Assembly (NCBI GenBank): GCA_028571685.1
Contig: CM053140.1
Location: 59,464,201 to 59,528,200 of the forward strand
Direction of reading: 5' to 3'
Source of the DNA: Heterohyrax brucei
Taxonomy: Eukaryota > Chordata > Mammalia > Hyracoidea > Procaviidae
DNA: 64,000 nucleotides
A program made the position numbers and the translations under genes. Below are positions 9,756 to 20,417 of this stretch, piece by piece (the stretch's first letter is position 1; each line of letters starts with the position of its first letter). Under the pieces are notes generated by a model. The model made no database searches and was not told where the DNA came from. It saw nothing but the letters and a program-made list of their open reading frames with translations.

Positions 9756-11201
9756 GACCCCCAACAAAGTTGGCCATGATCCAAAAAATGCAAAACGACA
9801 AATGCTGGAGAGGCTGTGGGGAGACTGGAACTCTCCTACACTGTGGTGGAATTGCAAAAATGGTGCAACCTCTTTGGAGAGCAATCTGGCACTCCCTTAA
9901 AAAAATGGATATAGATATACCATTTGACCCAGTAATTCCACTGCTTGGAATATATCCTACAGAGTCAAGGCCATTCACACCAACTGATACATGCACACGA
10001 ATGTTCATCACAGCACAGTCCACAACAGCAAAAAGATGAACCAATCCAGATAACCAACAACAGAGGAATGGATAGGTAAACTATGGTATATATACTCAGT
10101 GGAACACTATGCAATGATAAAGAAGAATGATGACTGCAGGAAACATCTCTTAACCTGGTTTCAACTGGAGGACATTATGCTGAGTGAAAGTAGTCAGCAA
10201 CAAAAGGACAAATACTGTATGAGACCCCTAGGATAAGAACGTAAAAACAGACTCATGTATAGAAGAAAAGACTGAAGGCTACAACAGTGGGGAGGGAGGG
10301 AGAGTAGGGGGCGAGGGCTTACATTAGATAGAAGAGAAATTTGGTTGAGTGAGATCGGTGACAGTATACATTAGAAAGATCAATAATAATCTGGACTTCA
10401 ACACAATTTGAGTACTCCTCCCACCTTAACCCAATATTACAAGGACAGAGTAGCTGGGACAGGGGGCCAGGGACCATGCTCTCAGGTGAAACTGAGGCCA
10501 ATTGGCACAGCTAGCATTTTGCTAATAAGGACTCTCTGCATCCCACATCGGTGAGTGGCGTCTGCTCTTAAAAGCTGCCAAGCTGCCATCAGAGGGTACA
10601 GCAAACATTCCCAACTCAACAGGAAAAGAATGATATGGGGAGAAGAGAACCCAGAAAACAGAGGGACCCATGTGAGTCAGTCGCTACACTGACTTGTGAC
10701 TGGAAGAATCAGATGGTGCCCAGCTACCACCAGTGATAGCTACGATGGAGCTCATGAAGTGGAGTCTCACTGGCAACAAGAGAATAAATAGGGCTGTAGT
10801 CTGAAATCTTCAATAAAAGACCACAACTGATGGTCCAGGTGCTTCGGAGTTCCCCTGGGAGCATGGCCCATGGCCCTGATGCTGCACCTGTCCATAAATC
10901 ATAATGGAGATCAACTCTTCGGACAGGAATGAATTGGACTTGGCGACGCAGAGTGACTGTATCTTGTGGGAATTTTATGGTTCTGTGCATCTGTAGGATG
11001 TCATCCTGCTGACTTCTTGCTGGAGGAAGAGGAGTGGGTGAAGGGGAGGGGATAGGAGACTGTTGGGAGGATAGGACATGTATGGAGCAGAGAGGAAGTG
11101 TGTGCTGTCACCGGGCAGGGAGAGCAGTGGGAACTGCATATAGATGAGCATGCGAATTTATATGGGAATGTACATTTTAATTCAATCATAATAAAAAAGA
11201 A
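9756..11201 (+). mobile_element. 5'-truncated L1, ORF2 C-terminus plus 3' UTR
   Basis: The open frame at 9770-10039 encodes the C-terminal Cys-rich part of L1 ORF2 (CWRGCGETGTLLHCGG, then IDIPFDPVIPLLGIYP). This is followed by a roughly 0.95-kb 3' UTR and an A-rich end. The insert is flanked by a perfect 13-bp target duplication 'aagaaatttggaa' (9743-9755 and 11202-11214), the hallmark of target-primed reverse transcription. It interrupts an RTE. The same 3' UTR occurs in minus orientation at 55026-56203 and shortened at 19951-20417. Confidence 0.95.
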
Positions 11202-11633
11202 AAGAAATTTGGAAAGTAACTGCCTGGCCAACAAGCTGGAACAAATCCACATTCACACCCATTCCAAACAAAGGTGATCAAATAGAATGCTGAAAATATC
11301 AGATAATACCGTTAATTACAGTCACATGCTAGAAAATTTTGGTGAAGATAATTAAAAAATGGTTGTAACTGTACATCGACAGGGAAGTGCCAGAACTTCC
11401 ATTTGGATTCAGAAGAAGACATGGAATGGGGGATATCAATGCTAATGTCAGGTAGATCTTGGCTGAAAACAGAATACCAGAAGGATATTTACTCGTATTT
11501 TATCAGCTATATGAGGGCATCCAACTGTGTAGAGTATAACAAATTATGTATAACATTACAAAGAATGGAAATTGCAAAACACCAAATTATGCCTATATGG
11601 AATGTATAAATAGCTTTGGAACAGAACAAAGGG

Positions 11634-11777
11634 ATTGACACAGTGGCTGCAACAACGGGCTCAAACATAGCAATGATTATGTAGCTAGATGGCGCAGGAC
11701 TGGGCAGGCAGTGTTTTGTTCTGTTGTACTACGGTTGCTATGAGTTGGAATCAACTTGATGGCACCTAACAACAACT
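11634..11777 (+). repeat. RTE 3' end embedded in the RTE body
   Basis: Reads 'gattgacacagtggctgc' through 'gctatgagttggaatcaact' to 'ggcacctaacaacaac', which is the RTE 3' terminus. It sits between two pieces of the RTE ORF that should be nearly contiguous, with some host sequence lost. Either a 5'-truncated RTE inserted into an RTE, or a recombination or template switch product. Confidence 0.7.
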
Positions 11778-12639
11778 CGATCTGCATGCTGAACAAATAA
11801 CCCACAAAGGTGGGCTACAGGAAGAAGAACATAGCCTAAGATTGGAGGAAAACTTATCAATAACCTTTGATATGCAGATGACACAATCTTGCTTGCCAAA
11901 AAATGAAGATAGCTTGAAACAGCTACTTATGAAGGTCAAAGCCTTCAGCTTGAATGATCCGTGAATGTGAAGTAAATGAAAATCCTCATAACTGAACTGA
12001 TAAAGAGCATGACAAATGGAGAAAAAAATGGACGTTGTCAACAATTTCATTCTACGTGGACCAGTCATCAACGTCCTTGGAAACTGTTGTTAAGAAATGA
12101 AAATGTATTAGGTTGGGCAAATCTGCTGTAAAAAAATCTCTTTAAAGTTTTAAAAAGCAAAGATACCATTTCGACAACTCAACCGGGGTAGTTTGAATAA
12201 CCTTATGTGTGTGTGAATGCTGGACAACGAAAAAGGAAGACAGGAGACTGATACACACAAATTGTGGTGTTGTTGAACAATACTGAAGATACTATGTGAT
12301 GCTAGAAGATCGAACAATTCAGGTTCACAAGAAATACAACCAGAAGGATCCTTAGAAGTGAGAATGCAAGACTGCAACTTGCTTACTTTGGATGTGTTGT
12401 CAGAAAATTCCAGTCACCGGAAACGGACATTATGTTTGCTGAAGTACGGGGTCAGTAAAAATGAGGAAAACTCTCCATGAGATACAGAGATGCAATAGCT
12501 ACAATGGTGAATTCAAACACACCAGCATCTTGAAGACGGCACCTTGAAGTCATTGCTGATGACCCTCTCACCCCTAATATTCATCAGCAAACCTGGGTGG
12601 CTCTGCCTGCAAGATATATCCTAACTCAAATCACTGTTC

Positions 12640-13345
12640 GGCAACCACTCCACTGCCATCCTGGACCAAGCTGCTGCCAACTTTCATCTGTATTTTGCAG
12701 TTGAAACCTCTCTGGTCTCCTGTTTCTTTCTGGTACCTTCAGCACAGCAACCAGAATGATACTCTTAAACAAATGTTAGGCAATGGCGTGCCTCTTTACA
12801 AAGCTCCTCCATTGGTTCTCACCTTGAGTAAAAGTCAAAACCCTTAAGCTGCCCTCAAGGTCCTGCAAGATCCAGGCCGCATTACCTTGCTGACTTCGTT
12901 TCCTGCTGCTCTGTCCTGAACACTGCACTTCAGCCACATTGGCCTCTTCTCTTGTCCTTGAACAGGCCAGGCTCCTGGCTCAGGACCTTTGCAGTTACTG
13001 TTACTTCCTCCAGGAGCAGGTTTTCCTTTAATATCTGTGTGGTTCACTCACTAGGACTGAGATATCCCCTTATGAGTGAACACCTCCTTTACCTCCCAAA
13101 TGGTAACAACCTCCCCTGCACCTTAATCCCCCTCCTATGATTTATTTTACTGCATAATAATTATCACCATTTGAAACACATTTAATTTCATTTTGTGTGT
13201 GAGTGTGACTATTCCCTTAATGTGGAATCCTTTGGGAGCTGGAATTTTTTTCTGTTTCACTCATCATTGTATCTGTTGACACTAGAATGCAGCCCAGAAA
13301 CATAGTAGATGCTCAATAAAGATTTGATGAATGAGTATCCACTGC
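12640..13345 (+). mobile_element. L2 LINE 3' end
   Basis: Ancient L2 in plus orientation. It shows the 'ctggctcaggacctttgcag', 'tagaatgcagcccagaaac' and 'agtagatgctcaataaag' signatures of the L2 3' portion and terminus. Confidence 0.85.
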
Positions 13346-13463
13346 AGTTATCTTTGTTCCAGGGAGCTAGAAATATGGAGCTAATCTAAAGATCCTGCCT
13401 TTGAGGAATTTACAGTTTAGTGACTTCCCTGAAGAAGAGGCATGACACTAAGCCTCCAGGTGA

Positions 13464-13522
13464 CCCCAAACCAAACTCACTGCTGTTGAGTCGATGCAAC
13501 TCATAGCCACCCTCCTGGTCAT
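13464..13522 (-). repeat. AfroSINE tail fragment
   Basis: Only the 3' tail in minus orientation ('ccaaaccaaactcactgctg', 'cgatgcaactcatagcc'). Severely 5'-truncated copy. Confidence 0.8.
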
Positions 13523-13629
13523 GGTGGAGGCCAAACCCTCATCCTAGACATTGATTTGTTACTCTGCTACTTTGATCAAAAAAGGCTGTGAGGAGGCTTA
13601 TCATACTAGACGAAAGATAACAAGGTGAG

Positions 13630-14153
13630 TGTCATGGATTGAACTACATCTCCTAAAAATATAGGTCAACTTGGTTAGGCTATGATTCCCAGTATTGTGT
13701 GGTTGTCCTCTATTTTGTGATTTTCCTATGTGTTATAAAGCATAATTTCTGTCTGCGGTTAAAAAGGATTAGAGTGGGACATAACGCTTTTGCTGTCCCT
13801 GATCCAATGTAAAGGAAGTTTCCCTCCAGTATAGCCTGTAGCACCATTTATCTCCTAAGAGATAAAAGAGAAGGGAAGCAAGCAGAGAGTTGGGATCCTC
13901 ACACCACCAAGAAAATAGTGCCAGCAGCAATGCACATTCTTTGGTCTTAGGGTTTCTGAGAGGGGAAGCTCCCAGTCTAGGGAAAGACTGATGAGAAGGC
14001 CCTTCTTCCAGAGCTGATACAGTGAGAAAGACTTCCTCTGGAGATAACGCCCTGAGTTTGGGTTTCTACCTATAAGACTTCGAGAAAATAAATATTTGTT
14101 AAAGCCATCCACTTGAGGCATTTCTGTTGTAGCAGCGCTAGATGACTAAGACA
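13630..14153 (+). mobile_element. Solo MaLR-type LTR
   Basis: A 524-bp plus-oriented LTR from 'tgtcatggattgaactacat' to 'gatgactaagaca'. Flanks are gtgag (13625-13629) and gtggg (14154-14158), a 5-bp target duplication with one change. The 88-codon minus-strand frame is chance. Confidence 0.85.
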
Positions 14154-14747
14154 GTGGGTAAGGAAACCAAGGGAGGAACCACCGTTCACCAGACAGCCCA
14201 GCCGGGCAGCTGGGAGTCAGTGCTGACTGCTGGCACCTTTTCATCTTGTCAGCCCACCCATCACCAAGTCCTCAACACTTGTCTCCCGAATCTCTCTCAA
14301 GTCCTCCACTTGACTCCACTGCATTGCTGCAGCTCTGGGATGATCCATTCTCTCTGAGTTTGTGTTCTTCCACAGACACAGGTGGTTTATTTTGGAGGCA
14401 AACCTGGATGCACAATAAGAAGTGGGGGCAATGAGCAGAGGGAGAAGAAAAGTCCAAACACTCTGAACGAGGTCACTAGTCACCACTGTGGGGTTTAGTC
14501 CCGCTGGGGACCCCCTGAGGAACTGTGTAGAATGTGGCTCAGATTTGTCTCCTGGAGGGACACAGGGTATTTGTGCACTTACTTTCATCTTTCACTGCAT
14601 GAGAGTTGTCTTTGAGGATGTAAAATCCATGGTACTTCTCGGTTGCCCTGCCCATGGGTTGGTCCAGCTCCCAGGGCACTGGAGAACATCTCCAGGTGGA
14701 GCAGCAGACAGAAGCAGGGCCTGATGGGAGAGTGGTAAATTGCAGGT
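14154..14747. other. Unassigned sequence
   Basis: Several overlapping open frames on both strands (up to 115 codons at 14241-14588 minus) show no recognisable protein family, domain or splice signals. Treated as chance frames. Confidence 0.4.
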
Positions 14748-15223
14748 TGTTTTAGCCATCTAGTGTGACTTTAACAGAAATACCACAAGTGGAGGGCTTT
14801 AGGAAGAGAAACTTTATTCCATCTCAGTCCAAATTCAGGGCATTAGCTCCAGGAGAAGGCTTTCTCTGTTGACTCTGGAGGAAGATCCTTGTCATCAATC
14901 TTCTCCTGGACTGGGAGCTTCTGAGGTGTAGGAACCTGGGGTCCTTTTCAAAGGACGCACTTGGCTCCTGGCACTGTTTCATGGTGGCATGAGGTCTGTA
15001 AATCTCTCTACCAGCTTCTTTCTTTTATATTTCAAGAGACTGTCTCAAGGTACAATGGCCTCTTAATGCACTGAGTCCTGCCCACCAACACAACTGCCAC
15101 TCATCCTCTCTTGTTAACGTCATAGAGGCAGGATTTACAGCATACAGGAATATTATAATATCAGTCGTGGCCTAGCTAAGTTGCTATGCAACATTTTTGG
15201 GGGGACACAATTTGATCCATGAC
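14748..15223 (-). mobile_element. Solo MaLR-type LTR
   Basis: Minus-oriented member of the same LTR family, from 'tgttttagccatctagtg' to 'tttgatccatgac'. No clear target duplication is visible. Confidence 0.85.
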
Positions 15224-16015
15224 CCATGCCAAAACAGAGGTGGCACAGGGGACATAAAGCAAGATACCCACAGCTTCGTCCTTCACTCAGGTGACTGCAT
15301 CACTCACCCCTCGTCAGTCTCCTTGCCCTCATACCCCTCCCATCTATCTCCCCCCGGAGCAGAGCAGCTTCCCACAAGGCAGAACTGATCTCCTCACACT
15401 CCTGCCTAAAACCAGCCAACTGTTCCCTAGGACTCCCTGTGTATCTACCACGATGGCCTCCTTACAGTTCCTCAGACACCTAAGATTTGCACTTCGGTTT
15501 GTCCAATGACATAGACAGCCACTCTCTTCTGTCCTCCAACTGCCAGCCCTCTGGGACACCTGTGGTGTTGGTTTGATTCCAGAGTGCCCCAAGGCACCAC
15601 AGAGCAACACTCTTCACTGAAAGAACCTGATGCTACTTAACCAGCCTGTGTTTTTATTGCCAACTCTCCTGTTATAAATAGCCAAACCCCTGTCTCGACT
15701 CCAACCAGCGAAGCAACCCCAACTTCCCGCTAAATGCATAATTTGCTGCAAATTAAACTTAATGGGACTAGAGTAATTACGTAGACTTTTTAAAGTACTT
15801 AGAGATAAATACTTGATTAGATATTTCAGAATATAAACTTTTCCATTGTGTTTCCTGAGAGAAACAGGAGAGAGGAGACTGGCGGGAAATTCAGAGAGAG
15901 ATGATGCCGAAGGCGGTGGAAGGGAGGCCCCAAAAGCCATGTGCTTTTGTTCTTAGACCTGTGTATGGGCGTCAGTCTTCCGGGACAGCAATTTGGGAAA
16001 ATATGTTCGTATCAG
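15224..16015. other. Unassigned sequence with an AT-rich block
   Basis: The 15240-15600 part is C/T-rich and L2-like in character but not firmly assignable. The 15640-15850 part is AT-rich with 'ttataaatag' (MEF2-type site) and 'gagtaattac' (homeodomain-type site). No coding content. Confidence 0.35.
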
Positions 16016-16330
16016 TCCAAGTTCTACTGGAGAAACAGAAACAGTGAGTATCCGGCAAATCTGAAACCCACAGGTCAGGTCATCTAGAAGGATGGGCTGG
16101 AACTCTCAGGCAGGAGCTGAGGCCGCAGTCCACGGGCAGAAACGCTTCTTCGGGGAAACCTTGGTTCTGCCTGTGAGGCCTTTCAAGTGATTGAATCAGG
16201 CCTACCCAGATTGTTGAACATAACCTCCCTTCCCCAAAGTCAACTGATGACTGACTTCAGTCCCATCTACTAAGCGCCTTCACTGCAACACCAAGATTCC
16301 TGTTGGACTGAGTAACTGGAGACCATAGTT
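16016..16330. repeat. Old interspersed repeat, family not named
   Basis: The stretch 'ttctactggagaaacagaaa' followed by 'ggaactctcaggcagg' and 'tcaactgatgactgac' is of a type common in mammalian genomes, but I cannot name the family with confidence. A similar beginning occurs at 28505. Confidence 0.4.
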
Positions 16331-16394
16331 CTGTTGGTAACCCTCGTGACATAGAGGTTCAGCGCTAAGACTGTTAACCCTGGTGGCACAGTAT

Positions 16395-16640
16395 CAAGTC
16401 GACATTCTGCTAGTATTCAGGAGGTTCTCAGTGGCCAATGTTTTCATAAGAAGATTGCCCACTCCTTCTTCACAGCCTGTCTTAGTCTGGAAGCCCCACT
16501 GAAACCTGCCCACCAGGGGTGACAGTGCTGGTATTTGATACACTGGTGGCAAAACTTCCAGTATTACAGCAACAAGCAAGCCACCCCAGTAGGACGAACT
16601 GGCATGCGGATAGCACATTAGAATGTCATTAGAAGACCAG
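16395..16640 (-). mobile_element. RTE 5' UTR fragment
   Basis: Complement of the RTE 5' region seen at 7460 and 33720 ('ttagtctggaagccccac', 'gcaaaacttccagtattaca'). Short AfroSINE-like scraps precede it at 16335-16385. Confidence 0.65.
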
Positions 16641-16665
16641 TAGCGAAGAAACAAAGCTTACTCTT

Positions 16666-17210
16666 TGTAACGGACTGCATTGTGTTCCCCCCAAAAGGTG
16701 TGCAGCAATTCGGTTGGGCCATGATTCCCAGTGTCTTGGGAGTGTAATTTTTGCATACATTGTAAATCCAAATCTCTGCCTGTGGTTAACAGGGCAAGAC
16801 TGGATTATGATGCAGAGGATGACAGTGGAACTGGAACACTTTACAGGAGTTACACCCCTGATCCAATGTAAAGGGAATGTTTTCTGGGTTGTGGCTTGTA
16901 CGACCTTTTAACCCTCAGTAGATAAAAAGGAAAAGGAAGCAAGCAGAGAGTTGGGGATTTCCTATCACCAAGCAAGCAGTGTTGGGAGAACAGTGTGTCC
17001 TGTGGACCTGAGGTTCCTGTGCAGATATGCTCCCAGTCCAGGGACAGATTGATGACAAAGACCTTTCTCCAGAGCCAACAGAGAAAGCCTTCCTCTGGAG
17101 CTGATGCCCTGAATTTGGACCTTTAGCCTGCTTTTCTGTGAGAAAATAAATTTCTCTTTGTTACAGATATCCACTTATTTATTTTGTAGCAGCGTGAGAT
17201 GACTGAGATA
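16666..17210 (+). mobile_element. MaLR-type LTR
   Basis: Plus-oriented LTR of the same family, 'tgtaacggactgcattgtgt' to 'gatgactgagata'. It abuts the retroviral integrase remnant that follows. No clear 5-bp duplication. Confidence 0.8.
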
Positions 17211-17638
17211 TTCCTCGTGAGATAATCACTTGAAGGCCTATGATCTCTCCTTACATTGATCCTACTGACCCTAACTTATTACAACTTGAATTATTAAAAT
17301 GCTGTTAATCTCTAATGCAATACTATAAGAAACTTTTGGTTTTTTTTCCCACGAATTAAAGCAACATTTAAGGAACAAAGACTTGGTTCTCCTCTTTTGT
17401 TTAACATTACTGCACGAGATGATGCTTATTGGAAAAAGCATCATTCATTAAAAGATTCTTTAAGAACCTCGCTGGAAATGGCCATATGCAGTTCTCTTAA
17501 ACTAACTCTCGTGCAGTGAAACTAGAAGGAATTAACCCTTGTATTCATTTATCACAGTTAAAGAAAACTAAAACACCTATTTGGAACTGTCAATCAGCAG
17601 GAGACTTAAATCTCAGACTGGGAAGTCCAAGCGGCTAG
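17211..17638 (+). pseudogene. Class I endogenous retrovirus pol remnant, integrase C-terminus
   Basis: C-terminal end of a gammaretrovirus-like (class I ERV) integrase. The frame open from 17513 to a TAG at 17636-17638 contains VKLEGINPCIHLSQLKK, the conserved end of class I integrases. Just upstream (17483-17500) a different frame carries PRWK..PY, so at least one frameshift and one stop separate them. The 5' part of pol is absent; the remnant begins at the edge of the LTR at 16666-17210. Ancient and non-functional. Envelope sequence follows about 70 bp downstream, in the expected order. Confidence 0.75.
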
Positions 17639-17705
17639 AAGCAGACAACATTCAGAAGTAGACAGCTGAACTCAAGATCAGGGAAAAAGATACCACTCAA
17701 AGTTC

Positions 17706-18912
17706 ATGAAATGTTTGGACTTTGTTTTTTTAGCTGTTGGTGTTCTAATAGCCTTAGCTGGCTCCATACTTGTGTTATTTTTTGGTGGTTCTGATAATTA
17801 TCAAATTTAACTTCATTATGGAATGCTTTCCCTTATGGCAGTAATTGGAATTGTTATGCTTTGTCTCACACTTATAAGCTTTAAAATAGATTTATTTTAT
17901 CAGCTTGGCTTCATCTCTTAGTAAATTTACTAGAAAAAAATTTGTATGATAGTAATTGTTTTATCCTTTCCTTTATCATATTACTTTTAATTGCGTTTCT
18001 CTAATATGAAACTTTTAGTATGTATTACTTTCTATTTATCATAGCCATCTTTTGTGGATTGAATCATATTCCTTCAAAGATATGTGTATCAATTTGTCTA
18101 GGTCCTGATTCCCAGTATTGTGTGGTTGTCTACCATTTTGTGATTGTAATTTTATGTTAAACAGAATTACGGTGGGATTGTAACACCCTTGCTAAGGTTA
18201 CATCCTTGATCCAATGTAAAGGGAGTTTCCCTGGGGTGTGGCTGGACCACGTTGTATCTCTCAAGATAAAAAGGAAGGGGAAGAAAGCAGAGAGTAGGGG
18301 ACCACCAAGAAAGCAGTGCTGGAAGCATGAGTGCGTCACTGGGACCCAGGGTCCCCAGCCTGAGAAGCTCCTTAACCAGAGGAGGATTCTGGACAGCACC
18401 ATTCCTTCAGAGCCACCAGAGAAAGCCCTTCCCTGGAACCAATGCCCTGAATTTGGATTTTAAGCTTACTTCACCATGAGGAAATAAATCTCTCTTTGTT
18501 AAGCCATCCACTTGTGGTCTTCTATGGCAGCACTAGATGTCCAAGATACCACTGCTGATACTTGGCATGAAGATGCCTTTGTTAAATTAGCTCAATCACT
18601 GGCTAGTTAGAATACTTTAACTGAATGCTGGATGTGTCACTCTTCCCTTGGTCCATGTATCACTATTCTGATCCTCTCACTCTATCTGTTTTAGATTACA
18701 AGTTCATGCCTAAATTTACTACTGATTTTGAAAGGCACTTCAAGTGGGCTGTTCTCATTAAATTACAACTATTTCCAGAATCATCCACTTATTGATCAAG
18801 ACTTTGTTACTCATGCCGAGGTGGATCTCAATGAATGTTCCATCCCTTCTGAATGATGCACTCCTTTTACTGGAAACTTTCGGTACTATTCCTCATTAGT
18901 AAGTTTCTGTTG
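17706..18912 (+). pseudogene. Class I ERV env remnant, surface subunit part, split by an LTR
   Basis: An ATG at 17706 starts a 34-codon frame with a hydrophobic leader-like stretch that stops at 17808-17810. After the LTR insertion at 18053-18548 the retroviral sequence continues with a frame containing TECWMCHSS (near 18625-18650), the conserved CWxC-type motif of class I surface proteins. Multiple stops follow. It is cut at about 18912 by the RTE insertion; the transmembrane-subunit part lies beyond that insertion at 21.9 kb. Broken and ancient. Confidence 0.65.
18053..18548 (+). mobile_element. MaLR-type LTR inserted in the ERV env remnant
   Basis: Plus-oriented LTR, 'tgtggattgaatcatattcc' to 'actagatgtccaagata'. 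It separates two pieces of the same retroviral envelope remnant, so it is younger than that provirus. Confidence 0.85.
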
Positions 18913-19126
18913 TTTCAGGTACCATTAACTCAGTTTTGACTCATAGTGACCCTGTGTACAACAGAAGTAAACACTGCCTGGTCCTGTGCCATCTGTACAA
19001 TCATTATTATGCTCGAGACCGTTGTTGCAGCCACTGTGTCAGTCCATCTTGCTTAGGGCCTTCCTCTTTTTCACTGACCATCTGCTTTACCAAGCATGAT
19101 ATTCTTCTCCAGAGACTGATCCCTCC

Positions 19127-19640
19127 TGAATTGTACCTCCCCAAACTGTCAATCTGGCTAGTCCATGATTCCCAGTATTGAGTGATTGTCCACCATTGTG
19201 TCACTTGATACGATTTTCCTATGTACCTATGTGTTGTATATCTTACCTCTGTGATGATGTTAATGAGGTGGGATTAGCAGCACTTATGTTAATAAGACAG
19301 GATTCAATATACAAGATTAGGTTGTATTTTAAGTCAATCTCCTGTGAGATATAAAAGAGAAAAGTAAGCAGAGAGATGGGGACCTCATACCACCAAGAAA
19401 TAAGAGCCAGGTGAAAAGTGCACCCTCTGGACCAGAGATTCCTGTGTTGAGAAGCAACTTGATAGAAAAAGATTCATGACAAGAACCTTCCTCCAGAGCC
19501 CACAGAGAAAGAAGGCCTTCCCAGGGAGCTAGTACCATGAATTCAGACTTCTAGCCTCTAGACTGTCAGAGAACACATTTCTTTGTTGAAGCCATCCACT
19601 TGTAGTCCTTCTGTTATAGCAGCACTAGATGACTAAGACA
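19127..19640 (+). mobile_element. MaLR-type LTR nested in the RTE
   Basis: Plus-oriented LTR beginning near 'tgaattgtacctcc' and ending 'actagatgactaagaca'. RTE sequence lies on both sides ('agagactgatccctcc' before, 'aaggaccattcaggctg' after). Confidence 0.85.
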
Positions 19641-19950
19641 AGGTTCTAAGTATGTGAGATGAAGTATTGTCAACCTTACTTGTTAAGGACCATTCAGGCT
19701 GTACTTCTTTCAATACAGATTTGTTCCTTCCTCTGTCAGTCCATAGTATGTTCAATACCTTGTGCCAACACCATAATACAAGGTGTCAAGTCTTTGATTT
19801 TCCTTATTCATTGTCCAGCTTTCATATGCATATAGTGTGGCATATGCATATAAGACAATAGACAATATCAGGGCTTGAGTCAGGCACACCTTAAGTTTTC
19901 TAGATGATTGACATCTTTGCTTTTATAACACTTTAGAGAGGTCTTTTGCA

Positions 19951-20417
19951 CAGCCTTGATAGAGGACACAATGTAGAGTCCTTGAGGCAACGTGAGAAAA
20001 AGAGATGTGCAGTTCAAGAACTCTACTAAAAGACCAAGAACTGATGGTCTGACAGCCTGGAGGGCCCCCTGGGAACATGACCCCTAGACTTGCTGCTGCC
20101 CCAGCCGTGAAACCAGTGCTGAGGTCAACACTTCAGGCTAAGAATGTATTGGACTCGGAGACACAGCAAGAGGATGTGGTGTGTGTACTTTATGGTTTTA
20201 TACATTTATAGGAGGCTGTCCGACTGGTTTCTCTCTAGAGGTGAGATGAGAGGGTGGAGAGCAGAGCACAGGTGTTTGTTGGAAGGATACTAGTAGCAAA
20301 GAGTAAAAAAGAGAAGTGTGGTGTCATAGGGAGGGGAGAGCAAATAGCATTGGAGAGAGGTGGGTATGCAAAATTGACTTGGATTGTATACTTTCACTTA
20401 ATCATAATTGAAAAAAA
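19951..20417 (+). mobile_element. 5'-truncated L1 3' UTR nested in the RTE
   Basis: The 467-bp insert matches the L1 3' UTR at 10.75-11.20 kb ('aactgatggtctgacagcc', 'ttcacttaatcataattg', A-rich end). It is flanked by a 13-bp duplication 'gaggtcttytgca' (19938-19950 and 20418-20430, one mismatch). RTE sequence is contiguous when it is removed. Confidence 0.9.

Larger units (their letters stand above)
9733..12510 (+). mobile_element. RTE-class LINE (RT domain onwards) interrupted by a young L1
   Basis: The RTE begins near 9733 ('tatgtcaagaaatttgg'), is broken by the L1 at 9756-11201 and resumes at 11215 ('ctgcctggccaacaagctgg', 'tccaaacaaaggtgatca'). The reverse transcriptase region follows (11403-11640) and the later ORF part runs to about 12510. 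A second piece equivalent to the RTE 3' end ('ggcacctaacaacaactc') is embedded at 11634-11777 before the body resumes at 'gatctgcatgctgaacaa'. Many frameshifts; inactive. Confidence 0.8.
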
